In this document: piece by piece, positions 25,302 to 34,353 of the stretch | Layout: every line of letters begins with the position of its first letter | How positions within the stretch are numbered: the stretch's first letter is position 1 | Source: an uncultured Bacteroidales bacterium | GTDB taxonomy: Bacteria; Bacteroidota; Bacteroidia; Bacteroidales; Bacteroidaceae | Direction of reading: 5' to 3' | Assembly: GCA_902799685.1 (NCBI GenBank) | Contig: CADCBO010000015.1 | Coordinates: 1 to 64,000, forward strand | Length of the DNA: 64,000 nt | The notes under the pieces: generated by a model | What the model saw: only the letters and a program-made list of their open reading frames with translations | What the model was told of the DNA's origin: nothing | Database searches by the model: none | Translations under genes and position numbers: made by a program

Positions 25302-26003
25302 ATGGATTTTCAGGAAGGAGTCATACTGGCGTTTGACAAGCCTTACCGCTGGACATCGTTTGATGTGGTAGGTAAAGTTCGCTGGCTTATCTGCCGCCGC
25401 CTGGGGATAAAGAAACTCAAGGTAGGACATGCAGGTACATTGGATCCGCTGGCAACAGGCGTCCTGATTGTATGCACAGGCAAGGCCACAAAACGCATAG
25501 AGGAACTTCAATCCGGAACAAAAGAGTATTACGCCACCATAAGGCTGGGAGCCACCACGCCATCGTATGACCTGGAGAAACCGATAGATGCCACCTACCC
25601 TACGGAACACATTACCCGTGATATGGTAGAGCATGTGCTGGAACGGTTCAAGGGCACGATAGAGCAGATACCGCCCACATTCTCGGCCTGCAAGATAGAT
25701 GGCAAGCGTGCCTACAAGATGGCCCGCAAAGGCGATGAGGTGGAACTCAAGCCCAAGACGCTGGTCATAGACGATATAGAACTGACAGACTGCAATATCC
25801 CGGATATTACAATCAGGGTTGTATGCAGCAAGGGAACATACATAAGGGCCCTGGCCCGCGATATAGGCCAGGCTCTTGAGAGTGGAGGACACCTGATTGC
25901 ATTGAGGCGCACCCGTGTAGGTGAATACAAGGCAGAGGACTGCCTCAATCCTGAAAAGTTCAGCGAGTGGCTGGATTCCGCCCCGATAGAGATAGAACAA
26001 TAA
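25302..26003 (+). CDS. truB: tRNA pseudouridine-55 synthase
   Basis: 233 residues, a short Bacteroidetes-type TruB. Makes pseudouridine 55 in the T arm of tRNAs. The catalytic motif [13 protein letters not shown] holds the nucleophilic Asp, [11 protein letters not shown] comes before it and [17 protein letters not shown] after. The C-terminal PUA domain of longer homologues is mostly absent, as expected for this group. It starts 3 bases after uppP and is followed by queA after 28 bases. Confidence 0.95.
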   Translation: MDFQEGVILAFDKPYRWTSFDVVGKVRWLICRRLGIKKLKVGHAGTLDPLATGVLIVCTGKATKRIEELQSGTKEYYATIRLGATTPSYDLEKPIDATYPTEHITRDMVEHVLERFKGTIEQIPPTFSACKIDGKRAYKMARKGDEVELKPKTLVIDDIELTDCNIPDITIRVVCSKGTYIRALARDIGQALESGGHLIALRRTRVGEYKAEDCLNPEKFSEWLDSAPIEIEQ

Positions 26004-26031
26004 AAACAAGTATAACAAAACAAAAAAGGGA

Positions 26032-27150
26032 ATGAAACTATCACAATTCAAATTCAAACTCCCCGAAGACAGGATTGCACAGTATCCTGTTGAACACCGC
26101 GACGAATCAAGACTGATGGTCGTGCACAAGAAATCGGATGAGATTGAACACGTGCTGTTCAAGGACATCCTGAACTATTTTGATGAAAAGGACGTTTTCG
26201 TATTCAATGACACACGCGTATTCCCTGCCCGCATGTACGGCAACAAGGAGAAGACCGGTGCCTGCATTGAGGTCTTCCTGCTGCGTGAGCTGCGTGAAGA
26301 GAATCTGCTGTGGGACGTACAGGTAGATCCCGCACGAAAGATCCGTATCGGAAACAAACTTTACTTTGGCGAGGACAACTCCATGGTGGCCGAGGTGATT
26401 GACAACACCACCTCACGCGGACGTGTGCTGCGTTTCCTCTACGACGGACCTCATGATGAGTTCAAGAAAGCACTTTATGCCTTAGGCGAAGCCCCAATCC
26501 CCACTTACTTGAAACGCAAGGCTTGCGCATGGACATATGATGAGCAGGGTAATGTTACCGAAAAACCTATGGCTCAGAAAGAAGACGGCGATTTCTGCGA
26601 TGAGGACAGTTTCCAGACAATCTATGCAACCAATGAGGGTGCTGTGACAGCTCCCACCGCCGGTCTCCATTTCAGCCGGGAACTGATGAAACGCATGGAG
26701 ATTAAGGGTATTGACAGGGCCTTCATAACCATGCACTGCGGTCTGGGCAATTTCCGTGAGATAGATGTGGAGGACCTGACCAAGCACAAGATGGAATCGG
26801 AAGAGATGTATGTGACTGAGGAGTGTACGGAAATAGTGAACCGCGCAAAGCTGGGCGGCCACAAGATATGCGCCATAGGCAATACAGTAAACCGCGCACT
26901 TGAGACAGTGGTTGGAACAGACCACCTTATCAAGCCTTTTGACGGCTGGACCAACAAGTTCATATTCCCCCCATACGATTTCAGTGTAGCAGACAGCATG
27001 GTAAGCAACTTCCAGTTGCCTGAATCCGTCCAGCTGATGCTTACATGCGCATACGGCGGTTATGAAAAGGTCATGGCGGCATACAACCTGGCGGTAAAGG
27101 AAGGTTACCGCTTTGGCTGCTATGGTGACGCAATGCTGATAACAGACTGA
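26032..27150 (+). CDS. queA: S-adenosylmethionine:tRNA ribosyltransferase-isomerase
   Basis: 372 residues. Transfers the ribosyl part of SAM to 7-aminomethyl-7-deazaguanine in tRNA to give epoxyqueuosine. It has the N-terminal [27 protein letters not shown], and the [11 protein letters not shown] motif, followed by [11 protein letters not shown] short insertion (about residues 155-195) before the PTAGLHF motif is of the kind usual in Bacteroidetes QueA. Sits between truB and folK in the same run. Confidence 0.95.
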   Translation: MKLSQFKFKLPEDRIAQYPVEHRDESRLMVVHKKSDEIEHVLFKDILNYFDEKDVFVFNDTRVFPARMYGNKEKTGACIEVFLLRELREENLLWDVQVDPARKIRIGNKLYFGEDNSMVAEVIDNTTSRGRVLRFLYDGPHDEFKKALYALGEAPIPTYLKRKACAWTYDEQGNVTEKPMAQKEDGDFCDEDSFQTIYATNEGAVTAPTAGLHFSRELMKRMEIKGIDRAFITMHCGLGNFREIDVEDLTKHKMESEEMYVTEECTEIVNRAKLGGHKICAIGNTVNRALETVVGTDHLIKPFDGWTNKFIFPPYDFSVADSMVSNFQLPESVQLMLTCAYGGYEKVMAAYNLAVKEGYRFGCYGDAMLITD

Positions 27151-27155
27151 CTCTG

Positions 27156-27620
27156 ATGGCCACGTTGTATCTGTCATTAGGCACCAACCTGGGTGACAGG
27201 CGGTCCAATCTGGAAACCGCCCTGACACTCATAGGCCAAAGGATAGGTATAATAGAGTCTGTATCAGATATAGTGGAAACAGAACCGTGGGGCTATGACA
27301 GCCCCAACAGTTTCCTGAACCTGGCGGCAAAGATAAAAACAGGACTTAAGCCTCTTGATGTACTGAAAACAACCAAAAAGATTGAAAAAAGTTTGGGACG
27401 TTCATCCAAAACCGGCACCAATGGCTATCAGGACAGGATAATTGACATTGACATTCTGTTGTATGATGAACTGGTAATGGAATCACCTGAACTGACTATC
27501 CCGCACAGGCTCATGCATAAACGCAGGTTCGTGCTTGAGCCGCTTGCAGAGATTGCGCCGGAACTGGAGCACCCGGTCCTTCATACCACAATAAGGCAAT
27601 TGCTTAATGAAATTCAGTGA
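27156..27620 (+). CDS. folK: 6-hydroxymethyl-7,8-dihydropterin pyrophosphokinase
   Basis: 154 residues. Moves pyrophosphate from ATP to the pterin in folate synthesis. It opens LYLSLGTNLGDRRSNL, then SDIVETEPWGY, and has the signature DRIIDIDILLYDELVM containing the Mg-binding Asp pair, followed by IPHRLMHKRRFVLEPL. Follows queA after 5 bases; a 43-codon gene begins 2 bases after its stop. Confidence 0.94.
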   Translation: MATLYLSLGTNLGDRRSNLETALTLIGQRIGIIESVSDIVETEPWGYDSPNSFLNLAAKIKTGLKPLDVLKTTKKIEKSLGRSSKTGTNGYQDRIIDIDILLYDELVMESPELTIPHRLMHKRRFVLEPLAEIAPELEHPVLHTTIRQLLNEIQ

Positions 27621-27622
27621 TT

Positions 27623-27754
27623 ATGGCTGACAACTATCTGGAGAAGCATTACGAGGACTACCTCAAACGCAAAGCCGCGTGGGAGAAAAGCCGCAGACAC
27701 AAACCTGTTCCGGGAGTGTCTGAATATGACCGTCCCGAAGATGAGGCTTTATAA
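27623..27754 (+). CDS. Conserved small protein, 43 residues
   Basis: Starts MADNYLEKHYEDYLKRK and ends DRPEDEAL; strongly charged, no membrane segment, rich in Lys/Arg/Glu. Similar tiny proteins with the MADNYLEK start follow folK in many Bacteroidales and are sometimes labelled 'dehydrogenase' for no visible reason; I recognise the pattern, not a function. It begins 2 bases after folK, and the reading frame and spacing support real translation. The frame of the next gene is open across it, but that gene's true start is at 27801. Confidence 0.75.
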   Translation: MADNYLEKHYEDYLKRKAAWEKSRRHKPVPGVSEYDRPEDEAL

Positions 27755-27800
27755 CTGCTTGAACGCTTATGAGATAACTGACAACAAATTACAACTGATT

Positions 27801-28508
27801 ATGATAGCCGTAATAATGGCGGCCGGCATGGGAACCCGGTTCGGACAAATGACAGAAAAAATCCCCAAAGGCTTTATCCCCTACAACGGAGTACCTATGG
27901 TGGTCCGCAGCATACGGACCCTGATTGACTGCGGTATAGAGCGTATAATCATAGGGACGGGATACAGGAAAGAAAAATATGAGGCTCTTGCCAAGGAATA
28001 TACGCAAATAGAATGTGTTTTCAGTCCACGTTATGCTGAAACCAACAGTATGTACACACTTTACAACTGCCGCGAAGCTATAGGAGACAACGATTTCCTG
28101 CTATTGGAATCGGACCTTGTTTTTGAGAAGAAGGCCATTACCTCACTAATGAAATCAACGTTTGAAAGCGTAATGCTCATTACTCCGGTTACCAAGTTTC
28201 AGGATCAGTATTATGTGGAGATGAATTCAGAAAAGGTACTTGTAAACTGTTCTGTTGACAAGACTCAGATCAATCCGTCAGGAGAACTGGTAGGAATACA
28301 TAAACTGAGTTCCGGTTTTTATCACACCTTGATAAGTGAATATGAAAAGATTGTTGACGCAAAACCCAAGTTAGGATATGAATTCCAACTTCTTGACGTA
28401 TCAAAACGCATAATACCCATGAATGTTCTCAAAATCGATAACCTGCAGTGGTATGAAATTGACGATGTTAATGACTTGGAATATGCTGAAAAGAACCTGA
28501 ATATTTGA
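27801..28508 (+). CDS. pntC: PntC-like nucleotidyltransferase (probable CTP:2-aminoethylphosphonate cytidylyltransferase)
   Basis: 235 residues from ATG 27801 (MIAVIMAAGMGTRFG); the frame opens at 27726 but the first 25 codons overlap the small gene and lack homology. MobA-like/NTP-transferase Rossmann fold: the CTP loop MAAGMGTRFG, KIPKGFIPYNGVPMV with the phosphate-binding Lys, LLLESDLVF as the metal Asp motif, and EIDDVNDLEYAE near the end. Followed by PEP mutase after 21 bases, so activation of 2-aminoethylphosphonate to CMP-AEP, as shown for Treponema PntC, is the best reading. A sugar-phosphate or choline-phosphate (LicC-like) substrate is the alternative; a LicD gene is 8 kb downstream. 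Confidence 0.75.
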   Translation: MIAVIMAAGMGTRFGQMTEKIPKGFIPYNGVPMVVRSIRTLIDCGIERIIIGTGYRKEKYEALAKEYTQIECVFSPRYAETNSMYTLYNCREAIGDNDFLLLESDLVFEKKAITSLMKSTFESVMLITPVTKFQDQYYVEMNSEKVLVNCSVDKTQINPSGELVGIHKLSSGFYHTLISEYEKIVDAKPKLGYEFQLLDVSKRIIPMNVLKIDNLQWYEIDDVNDLEYAEKNLNI

Positions 28509-28529
28509 ATAAAGAACTAATAATAAACT

Positions 28530-29843
28530 ATGGCAAAGAAAGTTTACCTTGGCATGATTGCCGACATCATGCACCCGGGACTGATAAATATCATAAACCA
28601 GGGAGCCAAGTACGGAGATGTAATCATAGGACTATTTACAGATAGGGCTATAGCCACGCACAAGAGACTCCCATATCTGTCATATGACCAGCGTAAAAAA
28701 GTTGTTGAGAGCATTAACGGAGTATCGGAAGTGGTTCCGCAAGACGATTGGAGTTATGTTCCAAATCTCCGCAAGTACAAACCTGACTATATAATCCATG
28801 GCGATGACTGGAAGGACGGCAAGGCCAAACCCCTACGTGATGAGGTATTCAAGGTCATGAAAGAACTGGGCGGTGAGGTAATAGAAATACCATACACTTA
28901 TGGAATAGACTCATCAAGTCTGGCCAAGGAGATAGATTCACTAGGCACTACGCCCGAAGCCCGAATGAAAAAACTACGCCGTCTGATAAATGCCAAGCCA
29001 ATAGTAAGGATTCTGGAGTCGCACTGCGGTCTTACCGGACTCATCATTGAGAACCTGAGCATTGAAGCCGGAGGTGAGACAAGGCAGTTTGACGGCATGT
29101 GGTCATCATCGCTCACGGATTCCACATCAAAGGGCAAGCCCGATATCGAGGCTGTTGACCTGACCAACCGTCTTCATGACCTGAACGATACCCTTGAGGT
29201 AACCACAAAACCCGTTATTTTTGACGGTGACACCGGTGGCAAGACCGAGCATTTTGTCTTTACTGTCAGGACTTTGGAACGTCTGGGTATATCGGCCGTA
29301 ATAATTGAGGACAAGGTGGGTCTCAAACAGAACTCACTGTTCGGCACCGATGCACAACAGACACAGGCTACTATTGAGGATTTCTGCCATAAGATCAGTT
29401 CTGGTAAAGAAGCACAGATTACCGATGACTTCATGATCATTGCCAGAATAGAATCACTCATAGCAGGAAAGCCCGTTGAGGATGCACTTGAAAGAGCAAC
29501 TGCATACGTTAAGGCTGGCGCCGACGGTATCATGATCCACTCCAAGAACAAGGATGGAATGGACATAAAAGAGTTTTGCCTGAAGTTCCGTGAGCAGGAT
29601 AAGAACACACCCATTGTGGCTGTTCCAACCACCTACAACCAATTTACTGAAGACGAACTGGCCAGTTGGGGTATTAACGTAGTTATTTATGCAAACCACA
29701 TGCTTCGCAGTGCATATCCGGCAATGGTAAACTGCGCCAAATCTATTCTTGAGAACAAGCGTTCTTATGAGGCAAATGACATGTGCATGTCTATCAAAGA
29801 AATTCTGACCCTTATTCCCGGTACAAAAAAAGAGACAAAATGA
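28530..29843 (+). CDS. aepX: Phosphoenolpyruvate mutase with N-terminal cytidylyltransferase-like domain
   Basis: 437 residues, two domains. Residues 1-140 form a nucleotidyltransferase fold of the glycerol-3-phosphate cytidylyltransferase type, with YLGMIADIMHPGLIN in the place of the HxGH loop (the histidines are partly lost) and PDYIIHGDDWKDG. Residues about 150-437 are PEP mutase of the isocitrate-lyase superfamily: VIFDGDTGGKTEHF with the Mg/phosphonate-binding Asp residues and the diagnostic loop EDKVGLKQNSLFG starting at residue 260, which separates mutases from lyases. It makes the C-P bond, PEP to phosphonopyruvate. This fusion is known in phosphonate clusters; the N-terminal domain may or may not be active. 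Overlaps aepY by 4 bases. Confidence 0.92.
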   Translation: MAKKVYLGMIADIMHPGLINIINQGAKYGDVIIGLFTDRAIATHKRLPYLSYDQRKKVVESINGVSEVVPQDDWSYVPNLRKYKPDYIIHGDDWKDGKAKPLRDEVFKVMKELGGEVIEIPYTYGIDSSSLAKEIDSLGTTPEARMKKLRRLINAKPIVRILESHCGLTGLIIENLSIEAGGETRQFDGMWSSSLTDSTSKGKPDIEAVDLTNRLHDLNDTLEVTTKPVIFDGDTGGKTEHFVFTVRTLERLGISAVIIEDKVGLKQNSLFGTDAQQTQATIEDFCHKISSGKEAQITDDFMIIARIESLIAGKPVEDALERATAYVKAGADGIMIHSKNKDGMDIKEFCLKFREQDKNTPIVAVPTTYNQFTEDELASWGINVVIYANHMLRSAYPAMVNCAKSILENKRSYEANDMCMSIKEILTLIPGTKKETK

Positions 29844-30970
29844 TATCACCTGAATTCTTCGTAGAAACCCTAGGCAAGCACGGAATAGATTTCTTTGCCG
29901 GAGTACCCGATAGTCTGCTCAAGAACATTTGCGCATACATTGCGGATCATTCAGACAGCAGTCATAACATTATTACTGCCAATGAGGGCGCAGCCATAGG
30001 ACTTGCCGCCGGCTATCATCTTGCCACAGGTAAAGCAGGAGTGGTTTATATGCAGAACTCCGGCGAGGGTAACATAATCAACCCTCTGGCATCACTTACC
30101 GACAAGGAGGTTTATAACATACCGGTACTTCTGGTTATCGGATGGCGCGGACGCCCCGGAGTACATGACGAACCGCAGCATGTCAAGCAGGGCAAGGTCA
30201 CTACCGGACTGCTTGACGTCATGGGTATCAGCTACGAGGTTCTATCCAAGGAGGAGGATCAGGCAGCCTCACAGATCGCCAAAGCTGCCGATGCCCTGAA
30301 GCGCAACGAAGTATATGCGCTGGTTATTGAGAAGGATACATTCAGCGAATACAAACTGCAGAATATTGAAACAAACGATCTGACCATGACCCGCGAGGAG
30401 GCCATACAGGCTGTAGCCAAAGCCCTTGCCCCGACTGACGTGATTGTGAGCACCACCGGCATGATCAGCCGCGAACTGTTTGAGGCACGCGCAGCATGGG
30501 GACAGGGACACGAAAAGGATTTCCTTACCGTAGGATCCATGGGGCATGCCAGTCAGATAGCTCTTGGCATTGCCCTGAACAAAAAAGACCGTCGGGTGTG
30601 GTGTTTTGACGGTGACGGAGCTACAATTATGCACATGGGATCGATGGCTATCGTGGCCAGCAAGCGACCCGCCAACTACGTCCATGTAGTCTTCAACAAC
30701 GGAGCTCATGATTCAGTTGGAGGACAGCCCACTGTAGGACTCAAGATTAACCTCCCCGCAGTAGCTCAAGCCGTTGGTTACTCATCTGTTTATTCTGTCT
30801 CCACTGTTGAAGAACTTAAGTCCCGACTCACTGTTCTCAGCTCTCAGTCAAATGATGGCCCTATCTTCCTTGAGGTCAAAGTCAAGAAAGGCAACCGCAA
30901 GGATTTGGGCCGCCCAACGACTACCCCAATTGAGAACAAGCAGGCTTTCATGAATAATCTCAAGAATTGA
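29840..30970 (+). CDS. aepY: Phosphonopyruvate decarboxylase
   Basis: 376 residues from ATG 29840, with a 4-base overlap (ATGA) with aepX; the earlier start at 29783 lies inside aepX. ThDP-dependent decarboxylase that drives the unfavourable PEP mutase step by turning phosphonopyruvate into phosphonoacetaldehyde. N-terminal pyrimidine domain with FFAGVPDSLLKN and the catalytic Glu in ITANEGAAIGLAAGYH; C-terminal pyrophosphate domain with the GDGATIMHMG...FNN Mg/ThDP motif. Members of this family have a shorter chain than pyruvate decarboxylases because the middle domain is missing, as here. Confidence 0.94.
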   Translation: MISPEFFVETLGKHGIDFFAGVPDSLLKNICAYIADHSDSSHNIITANEGAAIGLAAGYHLATGKAGVVYMQNSGEGNIINPLASLTDKEVYNIPVLLVIGWRGRPGVHDEPQHVKQGKVTTGLLDVMGISYEVLSKEEDQAASQIAKAADALKRNEVYALVIEKDTFSEYKLQNIETNDLTMTREEAIQAVAKALAPTDVIVSTTGMISRELFEARAAWGQGHEKDFLTVGSMGHASQIALGIALNKKDRRVWCFDGDGATIMHMGSMAIVASKRPANYVHVVFNNGAHDSVGGQPTVGLKINLPAVAQAVGYSSVYSVSTVEELKSRLTVLSSQSNDGPIFLEVKVKKGNRKDLGRPTTTPIENKQAFMNNLKN

Positions 30971-30971
30971 T

Positions 30972-32102
30972 ATGGAACTCAAAGACATTAAGATAAAACG
31001 CAACGTTCTGTTGAATCCCGGCCCGGCCACAACGACAGACTCAGTAAAACTGGCACAGGTTGTTCCCGATATCTGTCCACGCGAGAAAGAGTTTGCGGGG
31101 CTGATGAAAGGGCTGCGTTCGGACTTGCTGAAAGTAGCCCACGCTCCCCAGGACCAATACACGACTGTATTGTTCTGCGGATCAGGTACAGTAAACCTTG
31201 ACATATGCATCAACTCTCTGGTGCCCGATGGCAAAAAAATACTTGTGGTCAACAACGGTGCTTATAACACCCGCGCCGTGGAAATATGCCGGATGTACCA
31301 TATTCCGCATATTGACCTTAAGTCAAGCATTTTTGAGCAACCGGACCTGAACGTGGTGGAACGAACCCTTCAGGAGAACCCCGATGTTGCCGTGGTTTAT
31401 TGCTGCCATCATGAGACAGGAACCGGTGTCCTGAATCCTATCAGTGAAATAGGAGCTCTTGCACACAAGTACGGCGCAATATTCGTGACTGATACGACTT
31501 CAAGCTTAGGTATGATTCCGGTCGATGTGATCAAGGACAATATTGACTTTTGCATGGCATCGGCCCAGAAAGGTCTGATGGCAATGGCCGGACTGTCATT
31601 CATAATAGGTCGTACCGATATAATCAAGGCTTCAAAGAATTACCCCACCCGCTCCTACTATTGTAATCTCTACCTTCAATACGAGTACTTTGAGAAGACG
31701 GGCGAGATGCATTTCACACCTCCCGTTCAGACTGTGTATGCCACCATACAGGCTCTTAAAGAATACTTTGAAGTAGGCGAAGAGGCAAAGTTTGCCCGTC
31801 ACCGCCGTGTGTATGAAGCTATACGCAAGGGCGTAAAGGAGCTGGGATTCGAGACCGTAATCGACCCCAGGATTGAATCAGGTCTGGTTGTATCCGTAAA
31901 ATACCCCGATAACCCCAACTGGGATTTCGACAAGGTTCATGATTACTGCTACGAGCGTGGTTTTACCATTTATCCTGGCAAGATATCCACAGCCAATACT
32001 TTCCGTCTCTGTGCGCTGGGCACGATAGACGTAAAGGATATTGAGGATTTCTTTGTAGTTCTGAGCAATGCATTGGACTTCTATAATATCAGACTGAAAT
32101 GA
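30972..32102 (+). CDS. phnW: 2-aminoethylphosphonate transaminase (class V)
   Basis: 376 residues. PLP-dependent fold type I enzyme: start LLNPGPATTTDSV typical of the PhnW/serine-pyruvate group, a cofactor Asp in FVTDTTSSLG, and the Schiff-base Lys in SAQKGLMAMAGLSF. With aepX and aepY immediately upstream it is expected to convert phosphonoacetaldehyde to 2-aminoethylphosphonate (AepZ in Bacteroides fragilis nomenclature). One base separates it from aepY and its stop overlaps the next start by 4 bases, so the genes are translationally coupled. Confidence 0.9.
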   Translation: MELKDIKIKRNVLLNPGPATTTDSVKLAQVVPDICPREKEFAGLMKGLRSDLLKVAHAPQDQYTTVLFCGSGTVNLDICINSLVPDGKKILVVNNGAYNTRAVEICRMYHIPHIDLKSSIFEQPDLNVVERTLQENPDVAVVYCCHHETGTGVLNPISEIGALAHKYGAIFVTDTTSSLGMIPVDVIKDNIDFCMASAQKGLMAMAGLSFIIGRTDIIKASKNYPTRSYYCNLYLQYEYFEKTGEMHFTPPVQTVYATIQALKEYFEVGEEAKFARHRRVYEAIRKGVKELGFETVIDPRIESGLVVSVKYPDNPNWDFDKVHDYCYERGFTIYPGKISTANTFRLCALGTIDVKDIEDFFVVLSNALDFYNIRLK

Positions 32103-33100
32103 GAATAGTTATCTGTGGAGGCGGTGGCCTGGGCCATACTTGTGCCGGTGTTTTGTCAAACAATCCCGGCATTACCGTCGACATGCTTACCAATCGGCCT
32201 GAAAAATGGAACCGGCAGTTCAGAGTTAATCTGCCAGACGGAGGCAGACTCACAGGAAAACTTGGCAGAATTACCAATGATCCGGCAGAAGTCATACCCA
32301 ATGCCGACTGGGTGTTCATGTGTCTTCCTGCGTTTCTGGTCGAAGCCGAAATACTAAAGATAAAACCATTCCTAACCGAAGAAACCGTAATTGGTGCCGT
32401 TTTCGGTTGTACAGGTTTCTTCCTGTATGCTCATAAACACCTGCCTGCAAAATCCAGACTGTTTGCTTTTCAACGTGTTCCATATGTATCGCGAGTAGTA
32501 GAGTACGGAAAGGAAGTGAATCTGCTGGGATATAGGGATAAACTGATAATGGCAGTTGAGAATGTTCAAGACAGAGAACTGTTCAGAAAACAAATTGAAG
32601 AATCTTTTGGTGAGATGACCGAACTGGCCGACAGTTTCTACGAAGTGACTCTAAGCAACAGTAATCCCATATTGCACACAGGACGCCTCTACTCCATGTG
32701 GAAAGACTGGGACGGCAAGCCTTTTGACAGATGCTCTCTCTTTTACAAAGAGTGGACACTCCAAACATCCTTGCTTGAAGTGGAAATGGACAGGGAGTTT
32801 TTCAATCTCCTCAGTAAACTCAATGTAAGTACTTCGCACATCTCCAGTTTACTTGAGCATTACGAGTCAACCGATGCCGAGGGCATGACAGCCAAAATAA
32901 GAAGCATTGAATCCCTTTCAACTATCCTTTCGCCGATGAAACAGGTTGAGGGAGGTTGGATACCTGATTTTGAAAGCCGTTATTTTACGGAAGACTTCCC
33001 TTATGGCTTAAAAACAATATACAGTCTTGCAAAAGAAAAAGACGTAGATTGTCCGAATATTGAAAAAGTATTGTTCTGGGGTATTTCAAAACTGGCCTGA
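32099..33100 (+). CDS. Opine/octopine dehydrogenase family protein
   Basis: 333 residues. N-terminal NAD(P) Rossmann domain begins MRIVICGGGGLGHTCAG (GxGxxG form GGGLGH) with DWVFMCLPAF; the C-terminal helical domain (about 185-333) has the SNSNPILHTGRLYSMWKDWD segment with the catalytic His (NPxxH) of octopine/nopaline dehydrogenases. Such enzymes join an amine and a 2-oxo acid reductively into an N-carboxyalkyl amine. It is coupled by 4 bases to the AEP transaminase and followed by a phosphotransferase after 2 bases, so an AEP- or glycan-linked amine is a plausible substrate. That is inference from position only. Confidence 0.78.
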   Translation: MRIVICGGGGLGHTCAGVLSNNPGITVDMLTNRPEKWNRQFRVNLPDGGRLTGKLGRITNDPAEVIPNADWVFMCLPAFLVEAEILKIKPFLTEETVIGAVFGCTGFFLYAHKHLPAKSRLFAFQRVPYVSRVVEYGKEVNLLGYRDKLIMAVENVQDRELFRKQIEESFGEMTELADSFYEVTLSNSNPILHTGRLYSMWKDWDGKPFDRCSLFYKEWTLQTSLLEVEMDREFFNLLSKLNVSTSHISSLLEHYESTDAEGMTAKIRSIESLSTILSPMKQVEGGWIPDFESRYFTEDFPYGLKTIYSLAKEKDVDCPNIEKVLFWGISKLA

Positions 33101-33102
33101 AA

Positions 33103-34353
33103 ATGAAAATAAGAACGGTTCTGTCTGCTTGTTACAAATTAAAGGAGAGACTTAAGAACAAAGTCATCATCTTCTTTTATAGCCGGTATATGAAAAGACT
33201 GACTAAAAAAGTCTCTTGCCATAGGCCTGTCAGAATCCTGTTTTATGTTTATAATCTGCCCATGTGGAAAAGTGACCGGTTACTTTCACTTCTTCTTAAG
33301 GACTCCCGTTTTGAACCAATAATCGTGTCATACCCTAAAACTTCTGATTCACCTGCAAGCAAAAGAAAGCTGGAAATAGAACTGTCGACTCACTTTGGCA
33401 GATTGAGTGCCAACTACATGAGCGGGTTCGATTTTGAAAAGAACGAGCTCTATCCCGTTTCAAAATTCAATGCCGATATAGTTTTCTATCCCCAGCCTTA
33501 TAAGAATAAACTGAAAGAAATGCCACGCAAGGTACTACTGGCCTATATTCCTTATTGCTTTGAGATGGATAACATGAAGAGAATAACCAATACTCTTTAT
33601 CAGAACCTCTGTTGGAAATACTTCGTATCTACATCCCTTCACAAAGAACTGAAAATAAGACAAAACTACAACAAAGGTTCAAACGTTGTGGTAACAGGTT
33701 ATCCTCTTGCTGACGATTTTTATGACGGCCATACGCCATCGGCAGACATGTGGCCCTCTGCAAACCCTGACCTTAAGAGGATTATTTGGGCTCCTCACCA
33801 TACGATAAGGCCTAAAGAATGGTTGGATTATTCCAATTTCCTGGATATAGCCGAACAAATGATTGAAATAGCCACAAAATACAAAGATAAAGTCCAGTTC
33901 ATTTTCAAACCACACCCTTTGCTGAAAGAGAAACTGTACAATATTCCGTCATGGGGAGTTGAAAGAACAGACGCTTATTATGACAGATGGCTAAGGATGC
34001 CAAATTGCAACCTTGCTGAAGGCGATTATGTGGACCTGTTCATGACATCCGACGCACTGATCCACGACTGCAGTTCCTTCAAGGCTGAATATCTGTATGT
34101 AAACAAACCTGTAATGTATTTTACCATGAAAGAGAGATTTGATACATTCAACAGTTTTGCAATGGAGTGTTATAAAGTCCATTACCATGGTTCCACTATA
34201 GCCGATATGGAATCATTCATTGATAATGTAATTGATGGAGTCGATCCTCTATACGATAAACGGACTAAGTTCATATGCGATTACATAAAGCCCACAGGCA
34301 ATACGACCGTGGCCGAAAACATTTACGACGAACTGTGTAAAATATTTGAATAA
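33103..34353 (+). CDS. CDP-glycerol glycerophosphotransferase-like protein
   Basis: 416 residues. The C-terminal half is a GT-B-like TagB/TagF domain: RIIWAPHHTIRPKEW, then QFIFKPHPLLKEKL with the conserved HP, then SDALIHDCSSFKAEYLYVNKPV, the nucleotide-binding Asp/Ser segment. The N-terminal half is basic and amphipathic, as in membrane-associated members. Relatives transfer glycerol- or ribitol-phosphate from CDP-alditols to lipid-linked sugars. No CDP-glycerol synthesis gene is near, while CMP-AEP synthesis is, so transfer of aminoethylphosphonate is a reasonable alternative. Its stop overlaps the flippase start by one base (TAATG). Confidence 0.8.
   Translation: MKIRTVLSACYKLKERLKNKVIIFFYSRYMKRLTKKVSCHRPVRILFYVYNLPMWKSDRLLSLLLKDSRFEPIIVSYPKTSDSPASKRKLEIELSTHFGRLSANYMSGFDFEKNELYPVSKFNADIVFYPQPYKNKLKEMPRKVLLAYIPYCFEMDNMKRITNTLYQNLCWKYFVSTSLHKELKIRQNYNKGSNVVVTGYPLADDFYDGHTPSADMWPSANPDLKRIIWAPHHTIRPKEWLDYSNFLDIAEQMIEIATKYKDKVQFIFKPHPLLKEKLYNIPSWGVERTDAYYDRWLRMPNCNLAEGDYVDLFMTSDALIHDCSSFKAEYLYVNKPVMYFTMKERFDTFNSFAMECYKVHYHGSTIADMESFIDNVIDGVDPLYDKRTKFICDYIKPTGNTTVAENIYDELCKIFE

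Noticed and set aside
25218..26168. 316-codon leftward open frame opposite truB
   Set aside because: It is antisense to a clear truB and uppP end, has no recognisable domain, no promoter and an unusual amino acid mix; a shadow of the real genes.
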